A stretch of DNA of 64,000 bases. Source: Candidatus Roslinia caecavium. GTDB lineage: Bacteria; Bacillota; Clostridia; Monoglobales; Monoglobaceae. Shown in pieces: positions 38,096-45,975 of the stretch (its first letter is position 1; each line of letters opens with the position of its first letter). Location: contig CAJFTO010000005.1 of the NCBI GenBank assembly GCA_904419955.1, forward strand, positions 1-64,000. Reading direction: 5' to 3'. Below the pieces are notes generated by a model that searched no databases, was not told the origin of the DNA, and saw only the letters and a list, made by a program, of their open reading frames with translations. The translations under genes were made by a program, and so were the position numbers.

Positions 38096-39511
38096 ATGAG
38101 ACAATTACAAATACATCCGGACGATAACGTCGTCGTAAACATAGGTGGCGAGTACAACGGACACAAGACCGCTATCAGAGACATCAAGGCCGGCGAGAAT
38201 ATCATAAAATACGGATATCCCATAGGTCATGCGATATGCGATATAAAAAAGGGAGAACATGTACATACTCACAATATCAAGACCAACCTGAGCGGGATAC
38301 TTGAATACAAATACGAGCCGCATCTTAAAGGCGAGATGAAGGCGGAGGATAAGATGTACTTCGACGGCTTTGTGCGCGAGGACGGTTCCGTAGGTATAAG
38401 AAACGAGATCTGGATCGTGAACACCGTCGGCTGTATAAATATGACGTCTAAAAAATTGGCCGAAGAGGCTAATAAGCTGTACGCGGGACGTACGGACGGG
38501 ATATTCAACTTCGTTCATCCGTTCGGCTGTTCTCAGCTTGGCGACGATCAGGCGACCACTCAGCATATATTAAAGGGATTGGTAAATCATCCTAATGCGG
38601 CCGGAGTTTTGGTCCTCGGTCTGGGTTGCGAGAATAACAATATTCCCGTGTTCAAGGAAATTTTGGGCGATTATAATCCTGACAGAGTCAAATTCATGTC
38701 CACTCAGGAGTACGATAACGAGATCGACGAAGGGCTGAAACTCATAGGCGAACTGGTCGAATACGCCGAGCGGTTCAAGAGAGAAAAATGCGACGCGTCA
38801 AAGCTGGTCGTAGGTCTAAAATGCGGCGGCAGCGACGGATTTTCCGGACTCACCGCAAATCCGCTGATCGGACGTTTCTCGGATATACTGATCGCGCACG
38901 GCGGAAGCACGATACTCACCGAGGTTCCCGAGATGTTCGGCGCGGAGACTCTGCTTATGAACAGATGCCGCGACAAGGAGACGTTCGATAAGACCGTCGA
39001 TCTGATAAATAATTTTAAGGATTACTTTATGCGTCACAATCAAGTTGTATACGAAAATCCGTCGCCCGGAAATAAGAAGGGCGGCATAACAACGCTTGAG
39101 GATAAATCGCTCGGCTGCGTCCAAAAGAGCGGAAGCTCGGACGTTGTGGACGTTATCCAAATAGGCGATCACGTCGTCAAACAGGGACTCAATCTGTTGA
39201 CCGGACCCGGAAACGACATAGTGGCGGTCACTAACCTCACGGCTTCCGGCTGTCATATGATACTGTTCTCGACAGGCCGCGGAACGCCGGTCGGCGCGCC
39301 GGTTCCGACCGTTAAGATATCGAGCAACACCGACCTTTACAACCGCAAGCCGCACTGGATAGACTTTAACGCGGGACCGATCGTTGAAGGCGCGGACCTG
39401 AGCGACGATCTGGCGCAGTATGTTCTCGAGGTTGCGAGCGGAAAGCGGACCAACAACGAGAAGAACGGCTACAGAGAGATATCTATATTTAAAGACGGAG
39501 TTGTGCTTTAG
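38096..39511 (+). CDS. uxaA: Altronate dehydratase
   Basis: A 471-residue altronate/galactarate dehydratase. It converts D-altronate to 2-keto-3-deoxy-D-gluconate and needs iron. The N-terminal SAF domain covers residues 1-70 (IHPDDNVVVNI, GHAICDIKKGEHVHTHN). The large domain has HPFGCSQLGDD, GLGCENN, KCGGSDGFSGLTANP and TGRGTP, all typical. ATG at 38096 follows AAGGAGGAG. It is third of GH28-uxaB-uxaA, but separated from uxaB by a 300-base structured repeat. Its product is the substrate of KdgK. Confidence 0.96.
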   Translation: MRQLQIHPDDNVVVNIGGEYNGHKTAIRDIKAGENIIKYGYPIGHAICDIKKGEHVHTHNIKTNLSGILEYKYEPHLKGEMKAEDKMYFDGFVREDGSVGIRNEIWIVNTVGCINMTSKKLAEEANKLYAGRTDGIFNFVHPFGCSQLGDDQATTQHILKGLVNHPNAAGVLVLGLGCENNNIPVFKEILGDYNPDRVKFMSTQEYDNEIDEGLKLIGELVEYAERFKREKCDASKLVVGLKCGGSDGFSGLTANPLIGRFSDILIAHGGSTILTEVPEMFGAETLLMNRCRDKETFDKTVDLINNFKDYFMRHNQVVYENPSPGNKKGGITTLEDKSLGCVQKSGSSDVVDVIQIGDHVVKQGLNLLTGPGNDIVAVTNLTASGCHMILFSTGRGTPVGAPVPTVKISSNTDLYNRKPHWIDFNAGPIVEGADLSDDLAQYVLEVASGKRTNNEKNGYREISIFKDGVVL

Positions 39512-39566
39512 TCGTTTTCGCTAAAGTGAGCGCGGTTATATAAATAGATAATAATATGAGATTTAA

Positions 39567-39608
39567 GCTGCCGGGCGGGGATTGTTCTTCGCATCGGCGG
39601 CTTTTTTA
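39567..39608 (+). terminator. uxaA terminator
   Basis: GCTGCCG / CGGCGGC stem followed by seven Ts. Confidence 0.88.
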
Positions 39609-39712
39609 TCATCGTTTGCAGCCTTAGAGAATGTAAATAAAACGGCGCGGATCCGGGCTTTGGAGCGTGAATTTATTTATTTTATAAACCGTGAAAAAAT
39701 ATATCTATTTCA

Positions 39713-39741
39713 TTGACAAGATTTATCCAAACTGATATACT
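39713..39741 (+). promoter_or_regulatory. GH43 promoter
   Basis: Consensus TTGACA, 17 bases, TATACT with TGA extended -10. Downstream, at about 39789, TTGTACAG matches a sequence upstream of the ABC importer (29244 area). The rest of the 39512-39825 gap holds only the uxaA terminator. Confidence 0.85.
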
Positions 39742-39825
39742 TTATGTAAAAGTTAGATTATAATATAATCGCTTTTATAGCTTAAAATTGTACAGAAAAG
39801 TAGCTAAGAGAAAGGAAGAAGCAAG

Positions 39826-41358
39826 ATGAATAGGAAAGAAGGCAAATGGATAGCTGATTTGGGCGACGGAACGTATAAGAACCCGATACTCTACGCTGAT
39901 TATTCAGATCCCGACGTGGTCAGAGTCGGCGATGATTTTTATATGACAGCGTCCACGTTTACATATGTGCCGGGTTTGCCGATCCTCCATTCCAAGGATC
40001 TGGTAAACTGGGAATTGATCAATTACGCGGTAAAAAAACTTCCGGACAGATATAACGTTCCGGTGCACGGCTGCGGCGTTTGGGCGCCGGCGATAAGATA
40101 TAACGACGGCAAGTTTTATATCTACTTTGGCGACCCGGATATAGGTATATTCATGACCTATACTGACGACATATACGGCGAATGGAGCGACCTGATCCTT
40201 GTTAAGGAAGCGGTGGGTATAATCGACACCTGCCCTATCTGGGACGACGACGGTAAGGCGTATATAGTCCACGGCTATGCGAACAGCCGCTGCGGGATAA
40301 AGAGCCATCTTGCGGTATGCGAAATGACTTGGGACGGAACTAAGACTATAAGCGAGGATAAAATAATATTTAACGGTACGATAAGCCAGCCGACGATAGA
40401 GGGACCGAAGGCGTATAAGAGAGACGGCTACTATTACGTGCTCTCTCCGGCAGGCGGCGTTCCGACCGGCTGGCAGGTGGCGCTGAGGTCTAAGAATATC
40501 TACGGTCCGTACGAAGATCATATTGTTATGCGTCAGGGGCTCACCCAGTTCAACGGTCCTCACCAGGGCGGTATGGTCGAACTTGAAAGCGGCGAGAGCT
40601 GGTTTATACACTTCCAAGACTTAGAGGTTATCGGCAGAATAATCCATCTTCAGCCGGTAGAATGGATAGACGGTTGGCCGGTTATGGGAGAGAATATAGA
40701 CAGCGGTCTGTGCGGACAACCGGTCTACAGACATAAGAAACCGGATGTTGGCGGCGAATATCCGATCGTTACCCCGCCGACCTCGGATGATTTCAGCGGC
40801 GACAAGCTCGCCCTACAGTGGCAGTGGCAGGCGAACCCGCAGGAGAAATGGTATTCGATGACCGAAAATAAGGATAGTCTGAGACTCTACGGTCAGAATG
40901 AGAAGACCGAACAGGACGGCTATTTATGGAATATGCCGAATCTTTTGACCCAGCTTTGGCAGGCGCCCTCGATGGTCACGACCGTCAAGGTAGATATGCC
41001 GAAGGGAACGGGCAAGTGCAGCGCAGGATTGGGCGTAATAGGCCAGAAATACGGCTATCTCGCGCTCAACGACGAGGGTATAGTCGAGTATTACTACGGT
41101 GATTTTAAGAACGGAAACAGCGAGACCAAAGTCCTCGATAAGTGCGTAGGAACAACGAGCGTTTACCTCAGAACGGAAGTAATATCCTGCTCGAACAGTA
41201 AGGAGGCGTTTTGCAGATTGTACTACAGCGTAGACGGAGAAGAGTTCACTCAGCTCGGCGAGTACGAGTGCATGCAGGGCAAATGGGTAGGCGCGAAGCA
41301 CGCAATCTTCTGCAGAGGCGAAGGCTACGCGGATTTCTCGGATTTTCTTGTCGTTTAA
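39826..41358 (+). CDS. GH43 glycosidase (arabinofuranosidase/xylosidase type), cytoplasmic
   Basis: A 510-residue GH43 enzyme. The five-bladed propeller (1-315) has YADYSDPDVVRVGDDFY with D28 as likely base, VWAPAI, IDTCPIWDDDG with the pKa-modulating Asp, and TIEGPKA with the likely acid Glu. A C-terminal beta-sandwich (about 325-510) of the GH43-associated type follows. No signal peptide is present, so it would act on imported arabino- or xylo-oligosaccharides, for example from pectin side chains. ATG at 39826 follows AAAGGAAG. Exact linkage specificity is not readable from sequence. Confidence 0.88.
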   Translation: MNRKEGKWIADLGDGTYKNPILYADYSDPDVVRVGDDFYMTASTFTYVPGLPILHSKDLVNWELINYAVKKLPDRYNVPVHGCGVWAPAIRYNDGKFYIYFGDPDIGIFMTYTDDIYGEWSDLILVKEAVGIIDTCPIWDDDGKAYIVHGYANSRCGIKSHLAVCEMTWDGTKTISEDKIIFNGTISQPTIEGPKAYKRDGYYYVLSPAGGVPTGWQVALRSKNIYGPYEDHIVMRQGLTQFNGPHQGGMVELESGESWFIHFQDLEVIGRIIHLQPVEWIDGWPVMGENIDSGLCGQPVYRHKKPDVGGEYPIVTPPTSDDFSGDKLALQWQWQANPQEKWYSMTENKDSLRLYGQNEKTEQDGYLWNMPNLLTQLWQAPSMVTTVKVDMPKGTGKCSAGLGVIGQKYGYLALNDEGIVEYYYGDFKNGNSETKVLDKCVGTTSVYLRTEVISCSNSKEAFCRLYYSVDGEEFTQLGEYECMQGKWVGAKHAIFCRGEGYADFSDFLVV

Positions 41359-41380
41359 TCAGTTTATAATACGCAGTCGG

Positions 41381-41402
41381 GGCGCGCTTATTCGGGCGCG
41401 CC
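41381..41402 (+). terminator. Hairpin after GH43 gene
   Basis: GGCGCGC / GCGCGCC perfect stem with 8-base loop. No clear T-run follows. Confidence 0.45.
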
Positions 41403-41474
41403 TCGAAGATTTCATGATAATAGATTGTTTTTGGAAAATATATAATTTAAAAATCAAAGGGAGGTCAATAGATC

Positions 41475-41918
41475 ATGTCCGAGCAAAATAATAATCAAAT
41501 AGATACAAGTTGCGCGTATTGCATGGAGGGCGATCTGGTAGCCGCGTTTGGAATAAAGATATGCGAGCTGGAGACGTCTAAGCTGTACCTGTTTAAGGAG
41601 CAGAGTCATCCCGGACGCGTGATCGTGGCGCATAAGAAGCACGTCGGCGATATGACCGAGCTTACGGACGAGGAGAGGAACGCGTATTTTGCGGATATAG
41701 CAAAGGTATCGCGGGCGCTTCAGAAGGCGTTCAAGCCGCAGAAGATCAATTACGGCGCGTACGGCGATACCGGACGGCATCTGCATTTCCATTTGGTTCC
41801 GAAGTATAAAGACGGATACGAATGGGGCGGGGTTTTTGCGATGAACCCGGGCGAAAAGACTTTGAGCGAACCGGAATATCAGAAAATGATCGACGATATT
41901 CTTAAAGAGTTAAATTAG
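41475..41918 (+). CDS. HIT-family protein
   Basis: A 147-residue histidine-triad protein. The triad HLHFHLVP (H102, H104, H106) is complete. Such enzymes hydrolyse or transfer nucleotides from phosphoramidates, adenylated compounds or dinucleoside polyphosphates. N-terminal CAYCMEGD is the common CxxC start of the Hint/Fhit-like bacterial branch, possibly a zinc site with downstream His. ATG at 41475 follows GGGAGGT at 11 bases. Its stop codon lies inside a TTAGCGATTAG motif shared with other gene ends in the window. Substrate unknown. Confidence 0.9.
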   Translation: MSEQNNNQIDTSCAYCMEGDLVAAFGIKICELETSKLYLFKEQSHPGRVIVAHKKHVGDMTELTDEERNAYFADIAKVSRALQKAFKPQKINYGAYGDTGRHLHFHLVPKYKDGYEWGGVFAMNPGEKTLSEPEYQKMIDDILKELN

Positions 41919-41966
41919 CGATTAGAATTTGGCGGACGGGCTGCCGTTTATAGCGGACGGCAGTCC
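41915..41966. repeat. Heptamer motif and hairpin after the HIT gene
   Basis: TTAGCGATTAG (41915-41925) includes the HIT stop codon. A GGGCTGCCGT / ACGGCAGTCC hairpin follows at 41938-41966, between convergent genes. Confidence 0.45.
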
Positions 41967-42064
41967 AACGCAAATAAAACATAGAGTTTTATTAATCGGA
42001 GTTAAGATAATGCCGGCTTGGTAATTCATATTTTTACTTTTGATTTCAGTTGTAGAGTTTAAAT

Positions 42065-42796
42065 CTATTTTCTTAATTTGCTGCGCGAATCTCTCCAATT
42101 TGGATAGTATCTTCCCACAAGCTCCCAAAATTCTTTGCCGTGACCCGGAACAAATATATGCGCGAGTTCGTGGACTACGACATATTCCAGACATTCTTTC
42201 GGATATTTGATAAGATTAAAGTTAACGCTCATAGTTTTGGTATTATAGCTGTACGAGCCCCATCTGCTTTTCATCCGTTTTATTCTAAACGCTTTTGGCG
42301 CCGCGCCGATAATCGGCTCGTATTTTCGGATCAGCGCGTCGACAGCCGTTTCAAGTTCGGACGCTTGCAGTTTTTCGACCGCGGCCGCGAGCCGCTGAGG
42401 TTCGGCGTCCCTATTTGCGTATATCACGACCACGTTGGAATACAGCTTGGCCTCCGGCTCGGCGCCCGCGTATATCCTTCTGACAGCCGCGTTCGTTCCC
42501 CAGATCCTGAGCGTTCCCGACTCGAAACTTAAGTCGGCGCTCAGCTCGAACTTCTCTTCGCGTTTAGCTTTTTCTATCTCCGCCGTCTTCTCTTTTATCC
42601 AGCCGTAATTCGCGTCTATAAATTTTATGACCGCCGCTTCGGACGTTCGCGCCGGCGCGGACACGCTCGCTTTACCCGTCTCCTTGTTCAGCCTGAGATA
42701 CATGTTTTTTATTCTTTTGTACTTGACCTCGACGTTAATGTCGCCTACTGTTATAGAACAGGCGTATTGAACGCCCTCGTCGTTTTTAGTTTTCAT
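42065..42796 (-). CDS. YgjP-like (DUF45) metallopeptidase
   Basis: A 243-residue protein of the YgjP/M48-like zinc peptidase group. The zinc motif is HELAH (209-213) with a third His at 219 in VPGHGKEFW. The upstream block SRWGSYSYNTKTMSVNFNL is the family hallmark. It is cytoplasmic, with no leader or membrane segment. YgjP-type genes are often found near restriction-modification or other defence genes, and here the next gene upstream on the same strand is an AAA-ATPase/DUF4435 protein. Its start (ATG 42796) has only a weak ribosome binding site. Function is not established from sequence. Confidence 0.85.
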   Translation of the reverse strand: MKTKNDEGVQYACSITVGDINVEVKYKRIKNMYLRLNKETGKASVSAPARTSEAAVIKFIDANYGWIKEKTAEIEKAKREEKFELSADLSFESGTLRIWGTNAAVRRIYAGAEPEAKLYSNVVVIYANRDAEPQRLAAAVEKLQASELETAVDALIRKYEPIIGAAPKAFRIKRMKSRWGSYSYNTKTMSVNFNLIKYPKECLEYVVVHELAHIFVPGHGKEFWELVGRYYPNWRDSRSKLRK

Positions 42797-42843
42797 CGTT
42801 TATCATCGTCTTTCAATAATTATCCGCTCCGTTCCGGAACTAC

Positions 42844-42955
42844 GAGTTCTGCGAGAGCTGCGAGCTCTGCGTGAATTGCGAATTCTGCGAGACCTGCGAG
42901 TTCCGCAGGAGCTTCGATCTCGTCGGGCGTTGCGAACGCGGCGGGCGTTACAAAC
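42844..42955. repeat. Degenerate 9-bp tandem repeat
   Basis: About a dozen imperfect 9-base units of the type GAGNNCTGC, running into the 3' end of the neighbouring ATPase gene (stop at 42948). On the minus strand the +1 frame after that stop is open for about 43 codons and reads as an Ala/Leu/Glu-rich tail (APAELAGLAEFA part). Confidence 0.7.
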
Positions 42956-44384
42956 GCTTATCGGACTGCGCGTAGTCGCCAAACTCCGGCAGATACGGCG
43001 CGATAGCCGATATTATTTTTTCTCTCGCTCCGCTGTCGTTTTTCAGCAGATTGATCACCCGCTTAGGATAATCGCCTCCGTCAAGCCCGAACTTTGAGCC
43101 TATTCTCTTGCTCAGATCCTTATAGTTGAATATTTTGAGGACGTCGTCTATAGTTTTTGCATCCGAATAGAGCCGCTTTTTTGATTCAAACAGCGAGCGT
43201 ATCTTTTCCTCTGAAAATTCGCTGTATATATATTCTTCGACGTCCTTCGAGCCGAGTTTTCCGTCTATAAAATTGATCTTGCCGATCTTCTTGTTAAGCT
43301 CTATCTTAAACGCTTCCGCCGCCTGTTTCAGGATCTCTGCGCTATAGATACTGTGTATCAGCTCTTCGGCGTTTACCAGCGCGTCGCTTTCGCAGCCGAG
43401 CTGGATCTGCATGATCCGCAGTAGTTCCGGAACTAAAAACAGGTTTTCGACCTCGGCTACTTTAAGGCAAAACACACCGTCTTCACTGAGCTCCGATACC
43501 TCCGCGTCGGTTCTGAAATCGCGGTCTATCACCCCGTATATCTCCATATCGGCGAATATACCGCGCCGCTTTTTAGCCCGCATTATCTTCATGACCTGCT
43601 GGCAGCCGCCGCAGGGGATCACGCTAAAGCCTTTATCGCCGTATATTTCCGAGTAGAGCATATAGTCTAAGCTCTCCTTTGTACCTTCGGACAAAATGAA
43701 TTTTCCGTTCCCGCCAAGTATTTCGTAGAGCGCGGACTTATCGAATTCAGGATAGTCGTCCGTATTTATGAATTCGTATTCCCAGCGTTCGTTTCCGTTT
43801 TCGTCCATCGAATACGATCCTACCTTGAGCGCCGCCGCTGAATTTCTTGAAACGGCGAAGTCCATATCGTGGGTTATATAAATAAACGCCGCGTCCGGTC
43901 TCAGCGCCTCGAGCCTGTCCCACAGCTTGGAGCAGACGCTTCGCCGCATATGCAGCTCCGGCTCGTCCGCTATCAAAACCGATTCGGGTTTTAAAACGAG
44001 CGTCGTATAGGCGTAAAATACCATGGCCTTTTCGCCGTCGCTGAGACGGTTTAGTGGATACAAGATCTCCGCGCCGCCGGATACGTCAGAAACGCATACC
44101 GCTCCGGAGTCAAAAACCAGTTTTTTGTTTATCAGTATCCTCGACAATACGGCGCCCAGCCCGGAGACGAGCGCCTTTATCTCCGTATCGCCGCGCGTCG
44201 ATCTAAGCTCCCGGTTTAGATCGAAATTCTGCGCGTTGTAGCTCGAAACGGCGGTAACCGTGTCCTTATTTGATTCGCATATCTCAAGACAGAGCTTAGT
44301 CTTACCGGATCCGTTGGCGCCCAGAACTATCAGCGGCTGCGACGGATCGATCTCTGCGGTCCCGTTTGGAAAGTTTATCTTCAT
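42948..44384 (-). CDS. AAA ATPase fused to DUF4435 (PARIS-like defence candidate)
   Basis: A 478-residue fusion. Residues 1-190 are an ABC/SMC-type ATPase: Walker A GANGSGKT (22-29), signature LSDGEK (114-119), Walker B VLIADE (136-141) and the switch His in THD (172). Residues 225-330 are a DUF4435/TOPRIM-like domain with the conserved Glu (EGTKESLD, E233), VIDRDF (D287, D289) and EVENLF. The same two domains form AriA and AriB of the phage-defence system PARIS, in which AriB is a TOPRIM effector released from AriA, and fused forms are known. A role here in phage defence is inference. Its start codon (ATG 44384) has no strong Shine-Dalgarno sequence. It has its own promoter and precedes a YgjP-like gene by 150 bases. 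Confidence 0.85.
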   Translation of the reverse strand: MKINFPNGTAEIDPSQPLIVLGANGSGKTKLCLEICESNKDTVTAVSSYNAQNFDLNRELRSTRGDTEIKALVSGLGAVLSRILINKKLVFDSGAVCVSDVSGGAEILYPLNRLSDGEKAMVFYAYTTLVLKPESVLIADEPELHMRRSVCSKLWDRLEALRPDAAFIYITHDMDFAVSRNSAAALKVGSYSMDENGNERWEYEFINTDDYPEFDKSALYEILGGNGKFILSEGTKESLDYMLYSEIYGDKGFSVIPCGGCQQVMKIMRAKKRRGIFADMEIYGVIDRDFRTDAEVSELSEDGVFCLKVAEVENLFLVPELLRIMQIQLGCESDALVNAEELIHSIYSAEILKQAAEAFKIELNKKIGKINFIDGKLGSKDVEEYIYSEFSEEKIRSLFESKKRLYSDAKTIDDVLKIFNYKDLSKRIGSKFGLDGGDYPKRVINLLKNDSGAREKIISAIAPYLPEFGDYAQSDKRL

Positions 44385-44530
44385 TTTATCACATCCGTGC
44401 GTCGGTAATTTTCTTTCGTTTCAATAGCCGTTTCCGTTAATCCGCCTAAACCGCAAAGATTTATAAAACCCGGCGAATTCGGCCAAAACGGCTTATTTTT
44501 TCTCGCGTTATCCGTTCGTTCAATAACTAT

Positions 44531-44559
44531 AATATACCAAAAAATAGCCGCATAGTCAA
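44531..44559 (-). promoter_or_regulatory. Promoter of the ATPase-DUF4435 gene
   Basis: On the minus strand TTGACT, 17 bases, TATATT. It gives a leader of about 140 nt. The rest of the 44385-44724 gap contains a CACGCTtcTGTAGCGTG-type hairpin (about 44678-44696) and a heptamer array at 44718-44734. Confidence 0.65.
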
Positions 44560-44717
44560 CGTAGAGATTATGGATCAGCGAAGGTAGCGGATAGGGGGGT
44601 GAAATTTCTTTCTTTAACGCTTGACGGCTTTGCTTGCGGAAAGGGAATATTTTTTATAAAGCAACAGAAGCCGTTTTCACGCTACAGAAGCGTGGTGAAC
44701 TTACTGTTCGCTATTCT

Positions 44718-44734
44718 CTAATCGTTAATCTCTA
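44718..44734. repeat. Heptamer motif at the NlpC/P60-like gene end
   Basis: On the minus strand AGAGATTAACGATTAG. The first GATTAA contains the TAA stop codon of the upstream gene. Confidence 0.5.
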
Positions 44735-45546
44735 TGTTGTCTGAACTGTGAATAATTCTTTAGATATTCTATTCCTTTGACTTTGCTTCCGTAACGCGCG
44801 TACCATGTCGGATAGAACCTGCTCATCAGATGATCCGCTCTGCGGGCGGCGGCGCTGTCCATATCTCCGTCTGCGCTTACGGTTCCGCTTATTTGGACGC
44901 CGGGCGGCGACGAATGGACGAGCAGTACGCTCCCGTCGGCGTATGAATTTAAGACTATGTAAACATGCCCGTCGCCGCTCATTATATCGCCGAGCCGGTG
45001 GTCCTTTACCGCCGCTTTGTCGGTATACGTACCGAGTCCGAGTTTGCTGAAAAATTCGGCCTGAGCGTTAGCGCTTGCGACGTAGCCTATGTTTTTTGTT
45101 CTCTCGCAGTACAGCGTATTGTACATCGCCCAACCGACAAAGCCGCTGCAATCGAGCCCCAGGCCGCGGCGGTATCTGTAATCGTTATAGTCGTAGTCTT
45201 TATCCTGAGACATGAAAAAGCGGCGCCAGTTTGGGTTTAGTCCAAGGCGCTTTGCGTCCTCGCCCGCTCCGTCGTCGTTTTCGTTCCAGCCGCCGCCCCA
45301 GATATAGAGCGTATACCCGACCGGCAAAAGCGCGTTCGCGGCCAGCCTCTTCGCCGGATCCGGACAGCGGTTCATTCGGCAGCGGTATATATCCGAGCCC
45401 CTCTCGTATCCGGTCTCGGTCGTTCCGCCGCCGGCGCGCCTCAGACTGCGAAGCGAGCGGAGTATGTTTAAGATAAATTCGTCGTTTAAATTTTCCCTGC
45501 GTCCGGCGCCGTTTATGCAGCCGCGGCAGTTATTGTATCCGTTCAT
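44725..45546 (-). CDS. NlpC/P60-like cysteine peptidase domain protein
   Basis: A 273-residue protein with an NlpC/P60 or CHAP-like fold. The nucleophile region is LDCSGFVGW (C133) and the His is in GDGHVYIVL (H194). PVGYTLYIWGGGWN (about 75-88) corresponds to the start of the domain. The first 60 residues are rich in Cys (NNCRGCINGAGRR) and Arg. There is no signal peptide, so it may be released by other means or be spore-associated; this is not shown by sequence. ATG at 45546 follows GGAGGATAAA. Its stop codon falls in a heptamer motif. Confidence 0.75.
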   Translation of the reverse strand: MNGYNNCRGCINGAGRRENLNDEFILNILRSLRSLRRAGGGTTETGYERGSDIYRCRMNRCPDPAKRLAANALLPVGYTLYIWGGGWNENDDGAGEDAKRLGLNPNWRRFFMSQDKDYDYNDYRYRRGLGLDCSGFVGWAMYNTLYCERTKNIGYVASANAQAEFFSKLGLGTYTDKAAVKDHRLGDIMSGDGHVYIVLNSYADGSVLLVHSSPPGVQISGTVSADGDMDSAAARRADHLMSRFYPTWYARYGSKVKGIEYLKNYSQFRQHRD

Positions 45547-45751
45547 TTTATCCTCCGATTTTTATAATATTATTTATAAATTTAACTCAGCCGTTACAAT
45601 TTAAACGTTTTTAGGCCGTTCGCTCAAACTCCGAAGCCGTGATACGCCCCCGGCGCAGAGCAATTTTTCTGTAGTATTCCGGCGCGCCGATCGGGCGAAA
45701 CCGGCGGCGAATATGCTGTTATTATTTTACTAAAAATTAACATAAATCCTG

Positions 45752-45780
45752 TTTACAATATCAAAATTACCGTATATAAT
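45752..45780 (+). promoter_or_regulatory. ppk promoter
   Basis: TTTACA, 17 bases, TATAAT. The leader is about 190 nt and ends in an A/T-rich stretch of TATAT repeats. No other feature is seen in the 45547-45975 gap. Confidence 0.75.
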
Positions 45781-45975
45781 AGAGCTATACAGAATTTTGT
45801 TGAATTACGGCGGTATACGCTGAAAATGTAAAATTTATGTAAAGTCCGCGCGGCGCCTGCGATCGAGGTCTTGGGATTTGATTACGGCTAATTTATATAT
45901 ATTTATATACATGCAAATATATGCGTATAAATATACGCGGCGATACATAATAAAACGTTTGAAAGGAGCGTTGGT

